A stretch of 9,620 nt of DNA from JBEKEX01 sp050013615 (GCA_050013615.1 JBEKEX010000095.1:1-9620); one strand, 5' to 3'; counted from the stretch's first letter, positions 1-6,639 are shown. Notes: a model not told the origin generated them from the sequence alone. Made by a program: numbers and translations.

Positions 1-1
1 A

Positions 2-88
2 TTAAGTGGTTCTATTACACCCATTAAAGTGACTGGATTAACGTCTGATGGATTAAGAGGCGAATTGATTAATAGGAAACGACCATGA
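2..88 (+). CDS. Probable 3' end of an upstream gene (partial, unknown product)
   Basis: Frame 2 is open from the window edge to a TGA at 86-88 and would encode a 28-residue C-terminus ending GELINRKRP. The stop overlaps the ATG of the alcohol dehydrogenase gene as ATGA, the usual arrangement of translationally coupled genes. An open stretch of this length arises by chance fairly often, so the ATGA overlap is the main support. No domain can be recognised in so short a tail. If real, the dehydrogenase is at least the second gene of an operon. Confidence 0.45.
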   Translation, partial: LSGSITPIKVTGLTSDGLRGELINRKRP

Positions 89-1086
89 AAGCAATGCGAT
101 TATTGGCCCCCCGTCCGGTTGAAAGTTCTCCTTTGGTCTGGAGTGAAGTGCCTGTCCCACAACCCGGCCAGGGGCAATTACGCTTGCGGGTAACCAATTG
201 CGGTGTATGCCATACCGACTTGCACATTGCTGAAGGTGAGTTGCGTCCACCAGCGCTGCCATTAATACCTGGTCATCAGATCGTGGGTGTGGTGGATGCC
301 CTGGGAGAAGGTAGCGGCCATTTTGTGTCGCTTGGGCAGCGATTGGGGGTGCCGTGGTTGTTTGGAACGTGCGGCTTTTGTGACATGTGCCATCGTGGCC
401 AGGAAAATTTGTGCCCCCGGGCATTGTTCACCGGGTTCAATGTCAACGGGGGCTTTGCGGAATATGTGATCGCTAATGAAGATTTTTGTATCCCCATTCC
501 AATGGGGTTGGAGGATGTACTGGCTGCACCTTTACTGTGTGCCGGGATCATCGGCTATCGATCACTCAAACAAGTGGGGTTGCAAGCGGGTGAACGTCTG
601 GGACTTTTCGGCTTTGGCGCCAGCGCCCACTTAGCAATCCAGGTGGCAAATATCTGGCAATGTGAGACTTACGTGTTTACGCGTTCACCGGAACACCGCC
701 AGCATGCGCTTCAATTGGGAGCCGCCTGGGTGGGCACGGTCGAAGATAAAGCACCCGAGATGCTAGACAGGGCGGTTATTTTTGCACCCGCAGGCAACCT
801 GGTCCCCGTTGCTCTCAGCAAAGTACGCCCTGGTGGCAAAGTGGCAATCAATGCGATTTTCATGTCGGATATCCCCACTTTTCCCTATCCGTTGATCTAT
901 GGTGAACGCATGCTGTGTTCGATCACGAATGCCACCCGTCAGGACGGAGAAGAGTTCTTTATGCTGGCAATGGGATTGGATCTGAAAGTGGCCGTAACAG
1001 AATATGCGTTGAAGGATGCCAACCGGGCATTGGATGATATGAAACACAGCCGGTTCAATGGCGAGGCTGTGTTGCGCATCGGTTGA
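85..1086 (+). CDS. Zinc-dependent alcohol dehydrogenase family protein (MDR superfamily)
   Basis: A 333-residue medium-chain dehydrogenase/reductase, expected to be a cytoplasmic NAD(P)-dependent oxidoreductase acting on an alcohol or aldehyde. The GroES-like N-terminal domain (about 28-135) carries the catalytic zinc ligands C42 (GVCHTD) and H64 (PGHQ), with C152 (LLCAGIIGY) as the likely third ligand. The structural zinc site is complete: C96, C99, C102 and C110. The nucleotide-binding domain has GFGASAH at about 176-182 in place of the usual GxGxxG; this, with LLCAGIIGY and the late DGEEF motif, fits the zinc-binding alcohol dehydrogenase subfamily known as adh_fam_2. The Glu that usually follows the zinc-binding His is Gln (Q65), which I believe also occurs in that subfamily. 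AGGA at 74-77 lies 7 nt before the ATG. It converges on the PAP2-like gene with a 35 bp gap. The substrate cannot be told from sequence. Confidence 0.92.
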   Translation: MKAMRLLAPRPVESSPLVWSEVPVPQPGQGQLRLRVTNCGVCHTDLHIAEGELRPPALPLIPGHQIVGVVDALGEGSGHFVSLGQRLGVPWLFGTCGFCDMCHRGQENLCPRALFTGFNVNGGFAEYVIANEDFCIPIPMGLEDVLAAPLLCAGIIGYRSLKQVGLQAGERLGLFGFGASAHLAIQVANIWQCETYVFTRSPEHRQHALQLGAAWVGTVEDKAPEMLDRAVIFAPAGNLVPVALSKVRPGGKVAINAIFMSDIPTFPYPLIYGERMLCSITNATRQDGEEFFMLAMGLDLKVAVTEYALKDANRALDDMKHSRFNGEAVLRIG

Positions 1087-1121
1087 ATTTCGCGCGGTTA
1101 GGGCGGTTCTATACTATCTGC

Positions 1122-1757
1122 CTAGATTGGCAGCATCATTGCGATGAAGAAGGTCAGTGCACCCAAGGCTGCGCCGCCAATCGTTTGGGCGATTGTGTGG
1201 CGGTGAAGCCGTACACGCGACCATGAGACCAGGGGGATAGCCAGTAATATGGGCAGGCTCCACAGACCGAAAAGGAGCGATGTCATTACCGAGAAACTGG
1301 CAGCCGTGGCTGCATGGGCACTGATCTTCCAATGCAAATTGATTCCCCCCATGACCAACATTTGAATGAAGCTCGCACCGGTCAGCACGAGGAACAGATG
1401 CGGCGCATGTGCAAGGATGCCGACCAGCCAGCTTGTCCCGCCGCAGGTGAGGGTGAAAAAATAGGGGCGAAGACGCTGCTCGCGGATGTAGACGTCGAAG
1501 TCACTCACCTGGTTTTTGCGCAATAGCCAGAGGATGTAGCCGACCGGCAGGAGCACGACCAGCAAAATGTTGAAGCCTGCCCACCACCAGCCGATGGCGG
1601 AATCCAACCATTCTGCCACCAACAGCGTGCCACCCGTTCCCAAGATGGGAGGACTGGCAACCGCGGAGACGGCCTTTGCCAGCTTGACCGTGCGAGAGTT
1701 GGGCAGCACGGGCAGGAGTGCTTTGTTTGACTGGTTTGTAGAGGGTTGTTTTTCCAT
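1122..1757 (-). CDS. PAP2-superfamily membrane phosphatase-like protein
   Basis: A 211-residue integral membrane protein with about five or six hydrophobic segments (roughly 38-56, 58-80, 104-122, 124-138, 152-176, 190-211). Three blocks recall the PAP2/lipid phosphatase signature. REQRLRP at 92-98 resembles the end of KxxxxxxRP. KISAHA at 144-149 stands where PSGH is expected. SRVRLHRHTIAQ at 180-191 resembles SRxxxxxHxxxD but ends in Gln rather than Asp. Ser180, Arg181, His148 and His187 could form most of the active site. Such proteins dephosphorylate lipid phosphates such as phosphatidate or undecaprenyl pyrophosphate at the membrane, but with these changes activity is uncertain. I see no clear Shine-Dalgarno sequence before the ATG. 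A TATAAT box lies 43 bp upstream on the same strand, divergent from the glucosidase promoter. Confidence 0.8.
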   Translation of the reverse strand: MEKQPSTNQSNKALLPVLPNSRTVKLAKAVSAVASPPILGTGGTLLVAEWLDSAIGWWWAGFNILLVVLLPVGYILWLLRKNQVSDFDVYIREQRLRPYFFTLTCGGTSWLVGILAHAPHLFLVLTGASFIQMLVMGGINLHWKISAHAATAASFSVMTSLLFGLWSLPILLAIPLVSWSRVRLHRHTIAQTIGGAALGALTFFIAMMLPI

Positions 1758-1799
1758 TAGGAAGCTAGCTTTCTTGTCAGCTGTGCATAGAACGAGGCA

Positions 1800-1805
1800 A
1801 TTATA
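1800..1805 (-). promoter_or_regulatory. Candidate -10 box for the PAP2-like gene
   Basis: On the minus strand this reads TATAAT, 43 bp upstream of the PAP2-like start codon, which would leave a leader of about 36 nt. No good -35 hexamer is seen at 16-18 bp; the nearest candidate, TTGAAT, would need a 20 bp spacer. Confidence 0.45.
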
Positions 1806-1832
1806 CTCAGTTCTTTCAAGAATTGATTCAAG

Positions 1833-1838
1833 TATAAT
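1833..1838 (+). promoter_or_regulatory. Candidate -10 box for the GH13 gene
   Basis: A perfect TATAAT about 38 bp before the alpha-glucosidase ATG. It is preceded by TCAAG, giving an 11-mer (TCAAGTATAAT) repeated exactly before rpmH. No recognisable -35 hexamer lies at the standard distance. TTCAAG occurs twice, at 1815-1820 and 1827-1832, a 12 bp direct repeat that could be a regulator site between the two divergent promoters. Confidence 0.5.
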
Positions 1839-1875
1839 GAGGTGATTTTAATACTGGAAATTGTGGAAATGTCAA

Positions 1876-3579
1876 ATGAATGAATTGAAGTGGTGGCAAA
1901 CAGCAGTCATTTATCAAATCTACCCGCGCAGTTTTGCGGATGGCAATGGCGATGGGATCGGCGATTTTGCAGGAGTAATTTCCAAGCTCGATTACCTGAA
2001 GGCGTTGGGGATCGGTGCCGTGTGGCTTTCTCCTCATTTCCCATCGCCCCAGGTCGATTGCGGGTACGATATTGCCGACTACATGGCAGTGGCACCCGAG
2101 TATGGAACGTTGGAACAATTCAATACTTTTTTAGAACAGGCTCATCAGCGGGGGATTAGGGTGATCTTGGACATGGTCTTGAACCACACATCAGACCAAC
2201 ATCCCTGGTTCATTGAATCGCGTTCCAGCAAAGATAATCCAAAGCGCGACTGGTACATCTGGAAAAAAGGCCATGGCGGCCAGCCGCCTAATGATTGGTA
2301 TTCCGCGTTCGGCGGTCTTGCGTGGGAGCCGGATCCAACGACTGGTGAATATTATTATCATTACTTCTTTAAGGAACAGCCCGACCTGAATTGGAATAAC
2401 CCTGAGGTGCGTCGCGCGATGTGGACGGCGGTGAGATTTTGGCTGGACATGGGGGTGGATGGTTTCCGCCTGGATGCCGTGGGGACGATCTTCGAGGAAC
2501 CAATGTGGACTTCTCATGGGCAATCCTATACAATGGAGGACCTCTATCGCATCGAACGGCTGGCTAAAACTGACCAAGAAAAGCAGGACGCTTTGCGTCG
2601 ATGGGAGTCAGTTTTCCACAATCAGTATGACCAACCCGGCGTGCACGAATTGATGCGCGAGCTACGTTCGATCATCGATGGCTATGATGACCGCGTGCTC
2701 ATCGGCGAGACGGATGATATCAGCTATTACGGGAATGGAAACGATGAACTGCACATGGTGTTTAATTTCCCGCTGATGCGTGTCGACCGACTCTCCCCTC
2801 GCCATGTGTCGATGAACCAGCAAGAGCGCCTGGCGCATATCCCGGCTGGAGGCTGGCCATGCAATACTCTTGGCAATCATGATTCACCCCGGGTATATAG
2901 CCGTTTCGGCGATGGCGTGCATGACGACGAACTGGCGCGGTTGCAACTGGTGCTGCTGCTAGCACTCAAGGGTACACCGGTGCTTTATAACGGCGAAGAG
3001 ATCGGCATGACGGATTATCTCATCCGCGATCCCAGCTTATTCCGTGATCCGATCAGCACTTGGGGTTATCAACTTGAGATGAAAGTGATGGGCACCCCAA
3101 CGGAAGAAGCTATACTCTACGGTGCCGAGCGCGGGCGGGATAAGTGCCGCACTCCCCTGCAATGGGCACATTCGGTCAATGGCGGCTTTTGCCTGGCCGG
3201 AGTGACCCCGTGGCTGCCTGTCAATCCCAACTATGCCAAGGGAGTGAACATTGCCGATCAGGACAAAGATCCACTTTCATTGTTGAACTTTTATCGGCGA
3301 GCGATCAACCTGCGGCAGCAGACTCCTGCACTCCTGTATGGAAATTACCGGCCGCTTGAAACCGGCAATTCAGACGTACTCGCATTCTTGCGCGAGGCGC
3401 AGGGACAAATCGCATTGGCAGCTTTCAATTTCAGTTCAGAGCGACGAGAAGCGAAATTGTCAGGGATTGGGAAATCCGGGCGTGTACTATTCTCCACGGC
3501 TCGTCAAAGCAGGGCGGGGGTAGCTGTCGATTCTCTGTCCTTGCAACCCTTCGAAGCTTGTCTGATTTTGCAGGATTGA
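1876..3579 (+). CDS. GH13 family alpha-glucosidase
   Basis: A 567-residue glycoside hydrolase of family 13, about the usual length for bacterial alpha-glucosidases and oligo-1,6-glucosidases. It has no signal peptide, so it should act in the cytoplasm on imported oligosaccharides. The calcium-site-like loop DGNGDGIGD is at 22-30. Region I is DMVLNH (99-104). Region II is GFRLDAV with nucleophile D200. Region III is LIGETD with acid/base E278. Region IV is GNHDSP with stabilising D336. The (alpha/beta)8 barrel is followed by RTPLQW (426-431) and a small C-terminal beta domain. The residue after the nucleophile is Ala201 rather than Val; in this family Ala or Thr there is associated with alpha-1,4 preference and Val with alpha-1,6, so maltose-type substrates are more likely (inference). 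I chose ATG 1876 because the protein then begins MNELKWWQTAVIYQIYPRSF as relatives do; an upstream TTG at 1861 is possible. No transporter or regulator gene is adjacent. Confidence 0.93.
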   Translation: MNELKWWQTAVIYQIYPRSFADGNGDGIGDFAGVISKLDYLKALGIGAVWLSPHFPSPQVDCGYDIADYMAVAPEYGTLEQFNTFLEQAHQRGIRVILDMVLNHTSDQHPWFIESRSSKDNPKRDWYIWKKGHGGQPPNDWYSAFGGLAWEPDPTTGEYYYHYFFKEQPDLNWNNPEVRRAMWTAVRFWLDMGVDGFRLDAVGTIFEEPMWTSHGQSYTMEDLYRIERLAKTDQEKQDALRRWESVFHNQYDQPGVHELMRELRSIIDGYDDRVLIGETDDISYYGNGNDELHMVFNFPLMRVDRLSPRHVSMNQQERLAHIPAGGWPCNTLGNHDSPRVYSRFGDGVHDDELARLQLVLLLALKGTPVLYNGEEIGMTDYLIRDPSLFRDPISTWGYQLEMKVMGTPTEEAILYGAERGRDKCRTPLQWAHSVNGGFCLAGVTPWLPVNPNYAKGVNIADQDKDPLSLLNFYRRAINLRQQTPALLYGNYRPLETGNSDVLAFLREAQGQIALAAFNFSSERREAKLSGIGKSGRVLFSTARQSRAGVAVDSLSLQPFEACLILQD

Positions 3580-3599
3580 AGTGAAACCTGTCAACCTTC

Positions 3600-3611
3600 G
3601 GTACTAGTACC
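3600..3611. repeat. 12-bp perfect palindrome in the intergenic region
   Basis: GGTACTAGTACC is identical to its own reverse complement and lies 21 bp past the alpha-glucosidase stop. As a hairpin it gives only a 4 bp stem with a 4 nt loop and no T-tract, so it is a poor terminator. A dimeric regulator site is possible but unsupported. The rest of the 3580-3780 gap shows no gene, only the candidate rpmH promoter and its leader. Confidence 0.35.
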
Positions 3612-3722
3612 CCGTAAAACATGAATATATTATTTCACAAAGCCATTGTTTACTTTGTTTTGAGAGAATGCATTTACAAAAAGAGGTTTGAAGGGGCACT
3701 AGGCATTACAGGAAAGGTCAAG

Positions 3723-3728
3723 TATAAT
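3723..3728 (+). promoter_or_regulatory. Candidate -10 box for the rpmH-jag operon
   Basis: A perfect TATAAT 52 bp before the rpmH ATG, preceded by TCAAG exactly as in the box before the glucosidase gene. A start near 3735 would give a leader of about 46 nt. No convincing -35 hexamer lies 16-18 bp upstream; TTGAAG at 3688-3693 is too far away. Confidence 0.55.
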
Positions 3729-3780
3729 TGTTGCCTGCTTACCTCTAGCTATTATTCTTTTTCTTTGAAAGGAACGTGGA

Positions 3781-3951
3781 ATGCCAAAACGGACATATCA
3801 ACCGAAAATTCACCATAGATTACGGGTGCATGGCTTTCGGAGTCGAATGGCAACAGGTGACGGACGCGAAGTTCTCAAGCGTCGTCGGTTACGTGGCCGC
3901 CATCGCTTAACGGTGTCGATGAATAACCACGTGAAACGGATCCGTTGGTAA
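3781..3951 (+). CDS. rpmH: Large ribosomal subunit protein bL34
   Basis: A 56-residue very basic protein starting MPKRTYQPK and containing the L34 signature: HGFRSRMAT (17-25), GREVLKRRRLRGR (28-40) and the terminal RLTVS (42-46). L34 is an rRNA-binding component of the 50S subunit. Its position directly before rnpA is one of the most conserved bacterial gene orders. GAAAGGA at 3767-3773 lies 7 nt before the ATG. Most L34 proteins are about 44-50 residues and end close to RLTVS or RLTVSDE; this one continues for ten more residues, MNNHVKRIRW, basic with a terminal Trp. The reading frame is clean, so I treat the extension as real. Confidence 0.97.
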   Translation: MPKRTYQPKIHHRLRVHGFRSRMATGDGREVLKRRRLRGRHRLTVSMNNHVKRIRW

Positions 3952-4006
3952 GTGGTCCATCACGGGCAAGCCGACAGATGTGATTGAGGAATAACTGGAT
4001 GGTTGG

Positions 4007-4034
4007 CCTGTCTGAACGGATGCGAACGGACAGG
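4007..4034 (+). promoter_or_regulatory. Hairpin overlapping the rnpA ribosome-binding site
   Basis: CCTGTCTG at 4007-4014 can pair with CGGACAGG at 4027-4034 (8 bp, one G-U pair) around a 12 nt loop. The only Shine-Dalgarno-like sequence for rnpA, AGGA at 4032-4035, begins within the 3' arm. GAACGGA is also directly repeated at 4014-4020 and 4024-4030. If the stem forms in the rpmH-rnpA transcript, it would reduce ribosome access to rnpA. This is inferred from the sequence alone. Confidence 0.4.
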
Positions 4035-4041
4035 ATAATGA

Positions 4042-4407
4042 GTGAAACGAAAGTTTCGACTGAACCGGTTTACCGATTTCAAGCGGGTGCGGCGGTTAGG
4101 AAAATCGTATGCCCACCCGCTTGTACTGTTAATCGCAAGTCCCAACCAATTGCCGCAAGTCCGTGTGGGAATCATTACCAGCCGTGCGCTGGGCAATGCG
4201 GTCACACGCAATCGCATCCGTCGCCGGCTACGCGTCTGTATGGACGAACGGTTGCCTTCTTTAACACCCGGATGGGATTTACTTCTGATCGGGCGTCAGG
4301 CAATCGGCACGGCGGACTTCAGCCAGATTCAGGGCGCAGTCGGTGGGTTATTGGAACGTGCAGGGTTTGTTGATGTCGAGCATAACGCAGACACAGCCGC
4401 AAGCTGA
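4042..4407 (+). CDS. rnpA: Ribonuclease P protein component
   Basis: A 121-residue basic protein that binds RNase P RNA and helps it recognise and cleave the 5' leader of precursor tRNAs. The family core is clear: FRLNRFTDFKRVRRLGKSYA at the N-terminus, RVGIITSRALGNAV (41-54), then the RNR signature TRNRIRRRLR (55-64), and a C-terminal helix ending GLLERAGF. The length is typical. The start is GTG; a TGA stop lies immediately upstream in the same frame and the conserved region begins at once, so no other start is plausible. AGGA at 4032-4035 is 6 nt upstream and lies in a potential hairpin. The gene lies 90 bp after rpmH and its 3' end overlaps the yidD start by 35 bp, suggesting coupled translation. 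Confidence 0.97.
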   Translation: MKRKFRLNRFTDFKRVRRLGKSYAHPLVLLIASPNQLPQVRVGIITSRALGNAVTRNRIRRRLRVCMDERLPSLTPGWDLLLIGRQAIGTADFSQIQGAVGGLLERAGFVDVEHNADTAAS

Positions 4408-4672
4408 TTATCCCAATGAACCGCGGTTACGGGATTTGCCCAAGACTTTATGGAATTTACCGCGTTTCTTGTTGCTGGCGCTCATTCGTGGTTACCAAAA
4501 GGTTATCTCGCCTACCTTGCCTCCTAATACGTGTCGGTTCTATCCTTCCTGCTCACATTATGGCTATCAAGCTATTTACAAGTATGGTGCTTTGAAAGGC
4601 TCGGCCATGGCCGGGTGGCGCATTTTGCGTTGCAATCCGTTCAATCCCGGTGGTTATGACCCGGTACCTTGA
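4373..4672 (+). CDS. yidD: Membrane protein insertion efficiency factor YidD
   Basis: A 99-residue protein of the YidD (UPF0161) family, a small membrane-associated protein that assists YidC-dependent insertion. The signature is complete: GYQKVISPTLPPNTCRFYPS at 40-59, then C60, SHYGYQAI, and RCNPFNPGGYDPVP at 86-99. The conserved cysteines are C54, C60 and C87. An amphipathic segment (about 28-43) precedes the core and probably contacts the membrane. I chose ATG 4373, which lies inside the end of rnpA; a GTG at 4343 would add ten residues unlike the family. Only a weak CAGGG precedes the start, consistent with expression by translational coupling to rnpA. Confidence 0.96.
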   Translation: MSSITQTQPQADYPNEPRLRDLPKTLWNLPRFLLLALIRGYQKVISPTLPPNTCRFYPSCSHYGYQAIYKYGALKGSAMAGWRILRCNPFNPGGYDPVP

Positions 4673-4747
4673 AACTAAAATGGGAATATGATGTCAAAAA
4701 AAGCGGTTCGCTCGCTTATCCCAACAACTGGGCAGGTTAAAAATAAA

Positions 4748-5815
4748 ATGAAGCTAAAACTTATCATTCCGATCGTTCTGATCTCGCTTGGCCTCTTTCT
4801 GGGTGCCTGCAGTGGGGGAACTTCTTATAATGCGGAACCTGGAATCACCGCGACAAGCAATACGGCTTATGTCGCGTTTGGTAGTTTCGTATATGCCGTC
4901 AATCTTGATAATGGAACACAAAGTTGGCGTTATCCTGATTCGGCACAAAGCGGTGTGAGCTTTTATTCTGCGCCGCTGTTGGTCGACAATATGGCGGTCG
5001 TGGGCGGGTACAACAGTATACTTTACGGTATTGATCTGACCAGCCATACTGCCTCGTGGACTTTCACTAACGCGACCGGACGTTATAATGCCTCTCCTGT
5101 ATCAGCAGGCGATCTTATTCTGGCCGCCAACAGCGATCACAATCTTTATGCCTTAGATCAAAAGGGTGGACTGAAGTGGCAGTACAAGACCAACGGGGCT
5201 TTGTGGGCGACGCCGGTAGTAGATGATAACCGCATTTACGCGCCTTCGATGGATCACTCTTTTTATGCCATTGACCTGACCAGTCACCAGTTGGATTGGA
5301 AAGATGATTTGGGTGCGGCTTTGCTTGGCAGTCCTCTGCTGACCACGGACGGCACAATTTATATTGGTACCCTTGCCGGTAATTTGTACAAGATCAAAGC
5401 AGTCGATGGAACCGTCTTGGCTCATACTACGCTTAAAGCCGGGTTATGGGGCACTCCAGTTTTAGATAACGGGAAACTCTATATCGGTGATCAGGGCGGG
5501 AACGTTTATTCTCTCTCGGCTGATGATTTAAGCTTAAGCTGGACTGCTGCGATGAGCGCCAATACCAGCAATTCCGTTCTTGCATCCGCGACCGTTTTAT
5601 CGGATGGTGTGGTATTTGTCAACGATAATGGTGACGTGGTCCAATTCACTACCGATGGTAAGGAATCGTGGCGCCAATCACTAAAAGGCAAGCTTTATGC
5701 TGATCCGGTTATTACGGGTGAACATTTACTTGTAGCCATAAAAGATGGCGATAACCTGGTGCAGAGTTTTAATCTCAACGGGGCATTGGGCTGGTTTTTC
5801 AAGCCGCCTCAGTAA
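4748..5815 (+). CDS. Lipoprotein with eight-repeat PQQ-type beta-propeller (BamB-like fold)
   Basis: From ATG 4748 this is a 355-residue exported lipoprotein. MKLKLIIPIVLISLGLFLGA is a classic type II signal peptide with lipobox LGAC, so C21 would be lipidated and the protein anchored on the outer face of the membrane. The mature part consists of about eight blades with motifs of the type VYAVNLDNGTQSW, LYGIDL..SW, LYALDQKGGLKW, FYAIDL..DW, LYKIKAVDG, VYSLSADDLSLSW, VVQFTTDGKESW and VQSFNLNGALGW, spaced about 40 residues. This is the PQQ-binding-like or BamB-like propeller pattern. There is no dehydrogenase signature, so it is more likely a scaffold or binding protein than a quinoprotein enzyme. 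ATG 4688 or 4691 would put an extra 19-20 residues before the signal peptide. It sits between yidD and yidC, 15 bp before the latter, so a role beside the insertase is attractive but unproven. Confidence 0.9.
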   Translation: MKLKLIIPIVLISLGLFLGACSGGTSYNAEPGITATSNTAYVAFGSFVYAVNLDNGTQSWRYPDSAQSGVSFYSAPLLVDNMAVVGGYNSILYGIDLTSHTASWTFTNATGRYNASPVSAGDLILAANSDHNLYALDQKGGLKWQYKTNGALWATPVVDDNRIYAPSMDHSFYAIDLTSHQLDWKDDLGAALLGSPLLTTDGTIYIGTLAGNLYKIKAVDGTVLAHTTLKAGLWGTPVLDNGKLYIGDQGGNVYSLSADDLSLSWTAAMSANTSNSVLASATVLSDGVVFVNDNGDVVQFTTDGKESWRQSLKGKLYADPVITGEHLLVAIKDGDNLVQSFNLNGALGWFFKPPQ

Positions 5816-5830
5816 AGGTAGGAATAAACC

Positions 5831-6631
5831 ATGTGGGACGCGATCATCATTAGCCCGTTTACCAATGTCATGCTGTTCATCAACAACTTGGTTGGACAGA
5901 ATTTTGGCATTACGATCATCTTGTTTACCATATTGATCCGGTTGCTGACCTGGCCACTGAATGCTGCCCAAATTAAAAGTACCAAGGTGATGCAGGAAAT
6001 GCAGAAGGACAAGAAATTCCTGGACATTCAGGCCAAATACAAAAATGATCGAGAAAAATTGGCACAGGCACAGATGGACCTCTACAAAGAGAAGGGCTAT
6101 AACCCCTTTGCGTCTTGTCTGCCATTAATAATCCAATTTCCACTCATCATCGGTTTGTACCAGACCCTTATTCTGGCATTGGCCAATACGCCGTTGGATT
6201 TGCTCAACCTGACCCGTCACGTTTACACGGGGTTTATCAACATTGCGCAGGTGGTCCCCCTGAGCAGCCACTTCCTATGGATGGACCTGGGACAACCGGA
6301 ACGTGTCTATATTCCAGGCATTCCCTTTGGGATCCCTTTGCTGGCAATTATTGTTGTGGTTACCACTTACCTGCAGCAAAAAATGATCACACCGCCGTCG
6401 ACCACTCCCAATGACCAGAACGCCCAAATGATGGGTATGATGAGTATTTATATGCCGCTGTTGATGGGATGGATCGCCTGGACTCTGCAGGCTGGCCTGG
6501 CAGTTTATTTCGTTATCACCAACCTGTTCACGATTGGCCAGTACATCATCATGGGCAGTGTCAATTGGAGTTCGCTCATTCCCGGGAGAAAAACCGCAAT
6601 CACTCCCGCGAAGAAAAACAAAATGGATTAG
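5831..6631 (+). CDS. yidC: Membrane protein insertase YidC (Oxa1/SpoIIIJ type)
   Basis: A 266-residue polytopic membrane protein of the YidC/Oxa1/Alb3 family, which inserts proteins into the cytoplasmic membrane alone or with SecYEG. It lacks the large periplasmic domain of proteobacterial YidC, as expected for a monoderm. TIILFTILIRLLTWPLN (28-44) contains the conserved Arg (R37) of the hydrophilic groove. The charged cytoplasmic loop (46-90) follows, then LYKEKGYNPFASCLPLIIQF (84-103), the most conserved stretch of the family. Further membrane segments lie at about 97-117, 163-183, 205-220 and 222-241. The C-terminal tail is short and basic (PGRKTAITPAKKNKMD). There is no lipobox, unlike SpoIIIJ. 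AGGTAGGA at 5816-5823 is a strong ribosome-binding site. jag starts 8 bp after the stop. Confidence 0.97.
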   Translation: MWDAIIISPFTNVMLFINNLVGQNFGITIILFTILIRLLTWPLNAAQIKSTKVMQEMQKDKKFLDIQAKYKNDREKLAQAQMDLYKEKGYNPFASCLPLIIQFPLIIGLYQTLILALANTPLDLLNLTRHVYTGFINIAQVVPLSSHFLWMDLGQPERVYIPGIPFGIPLLAIIVVVTTYLQQKMITPPSTTPNDQNAQMMGMMSIYMPLLMGWIAWTLQAGLAVYFVITNLFTIGQYIIMGSVNWSSLIPGRKTAITPAKKNKMD

Positions 6632-6639
6632 AGGGTTGT

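Noticed and set aside
53..424. 123-residue minus-strand frame over the start of the alcohol dehydrogenase gene
   Set aside because: It is antisense to the conserved zinc-binding domain and has no recognisable features.
3601..3780. Possible replication origin next to rpmH
   Set aside because: rpmH is often near dnaA and oriC, but I found no exact TTATNCACA box; TTATTTCACA near 3630 is one base too long, and neither dnaA nor an AT-rich repeat cluster is present.
3621..3818. 65-residue frame between the glucosidase gene and rpmH
   Set aside because: It runs into rpmH in the wrong frame, lacks a ribosome-binding site, and covers the candidate rpmH promoter.
3984..4373. 129-residue plus-strand frame overlapping rnpA
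   Set aside because: It starts at a TTG, overlaps nearly all of rnpA in another frame, and its protein has no family-like pattern.
6469..6639. 57-residue N-terminal extension of Jag
   Set aside because: These codons overlap the 3' end of yidC; the conserved Jag-N domain begins at ATG 6640 behind GAGGG.
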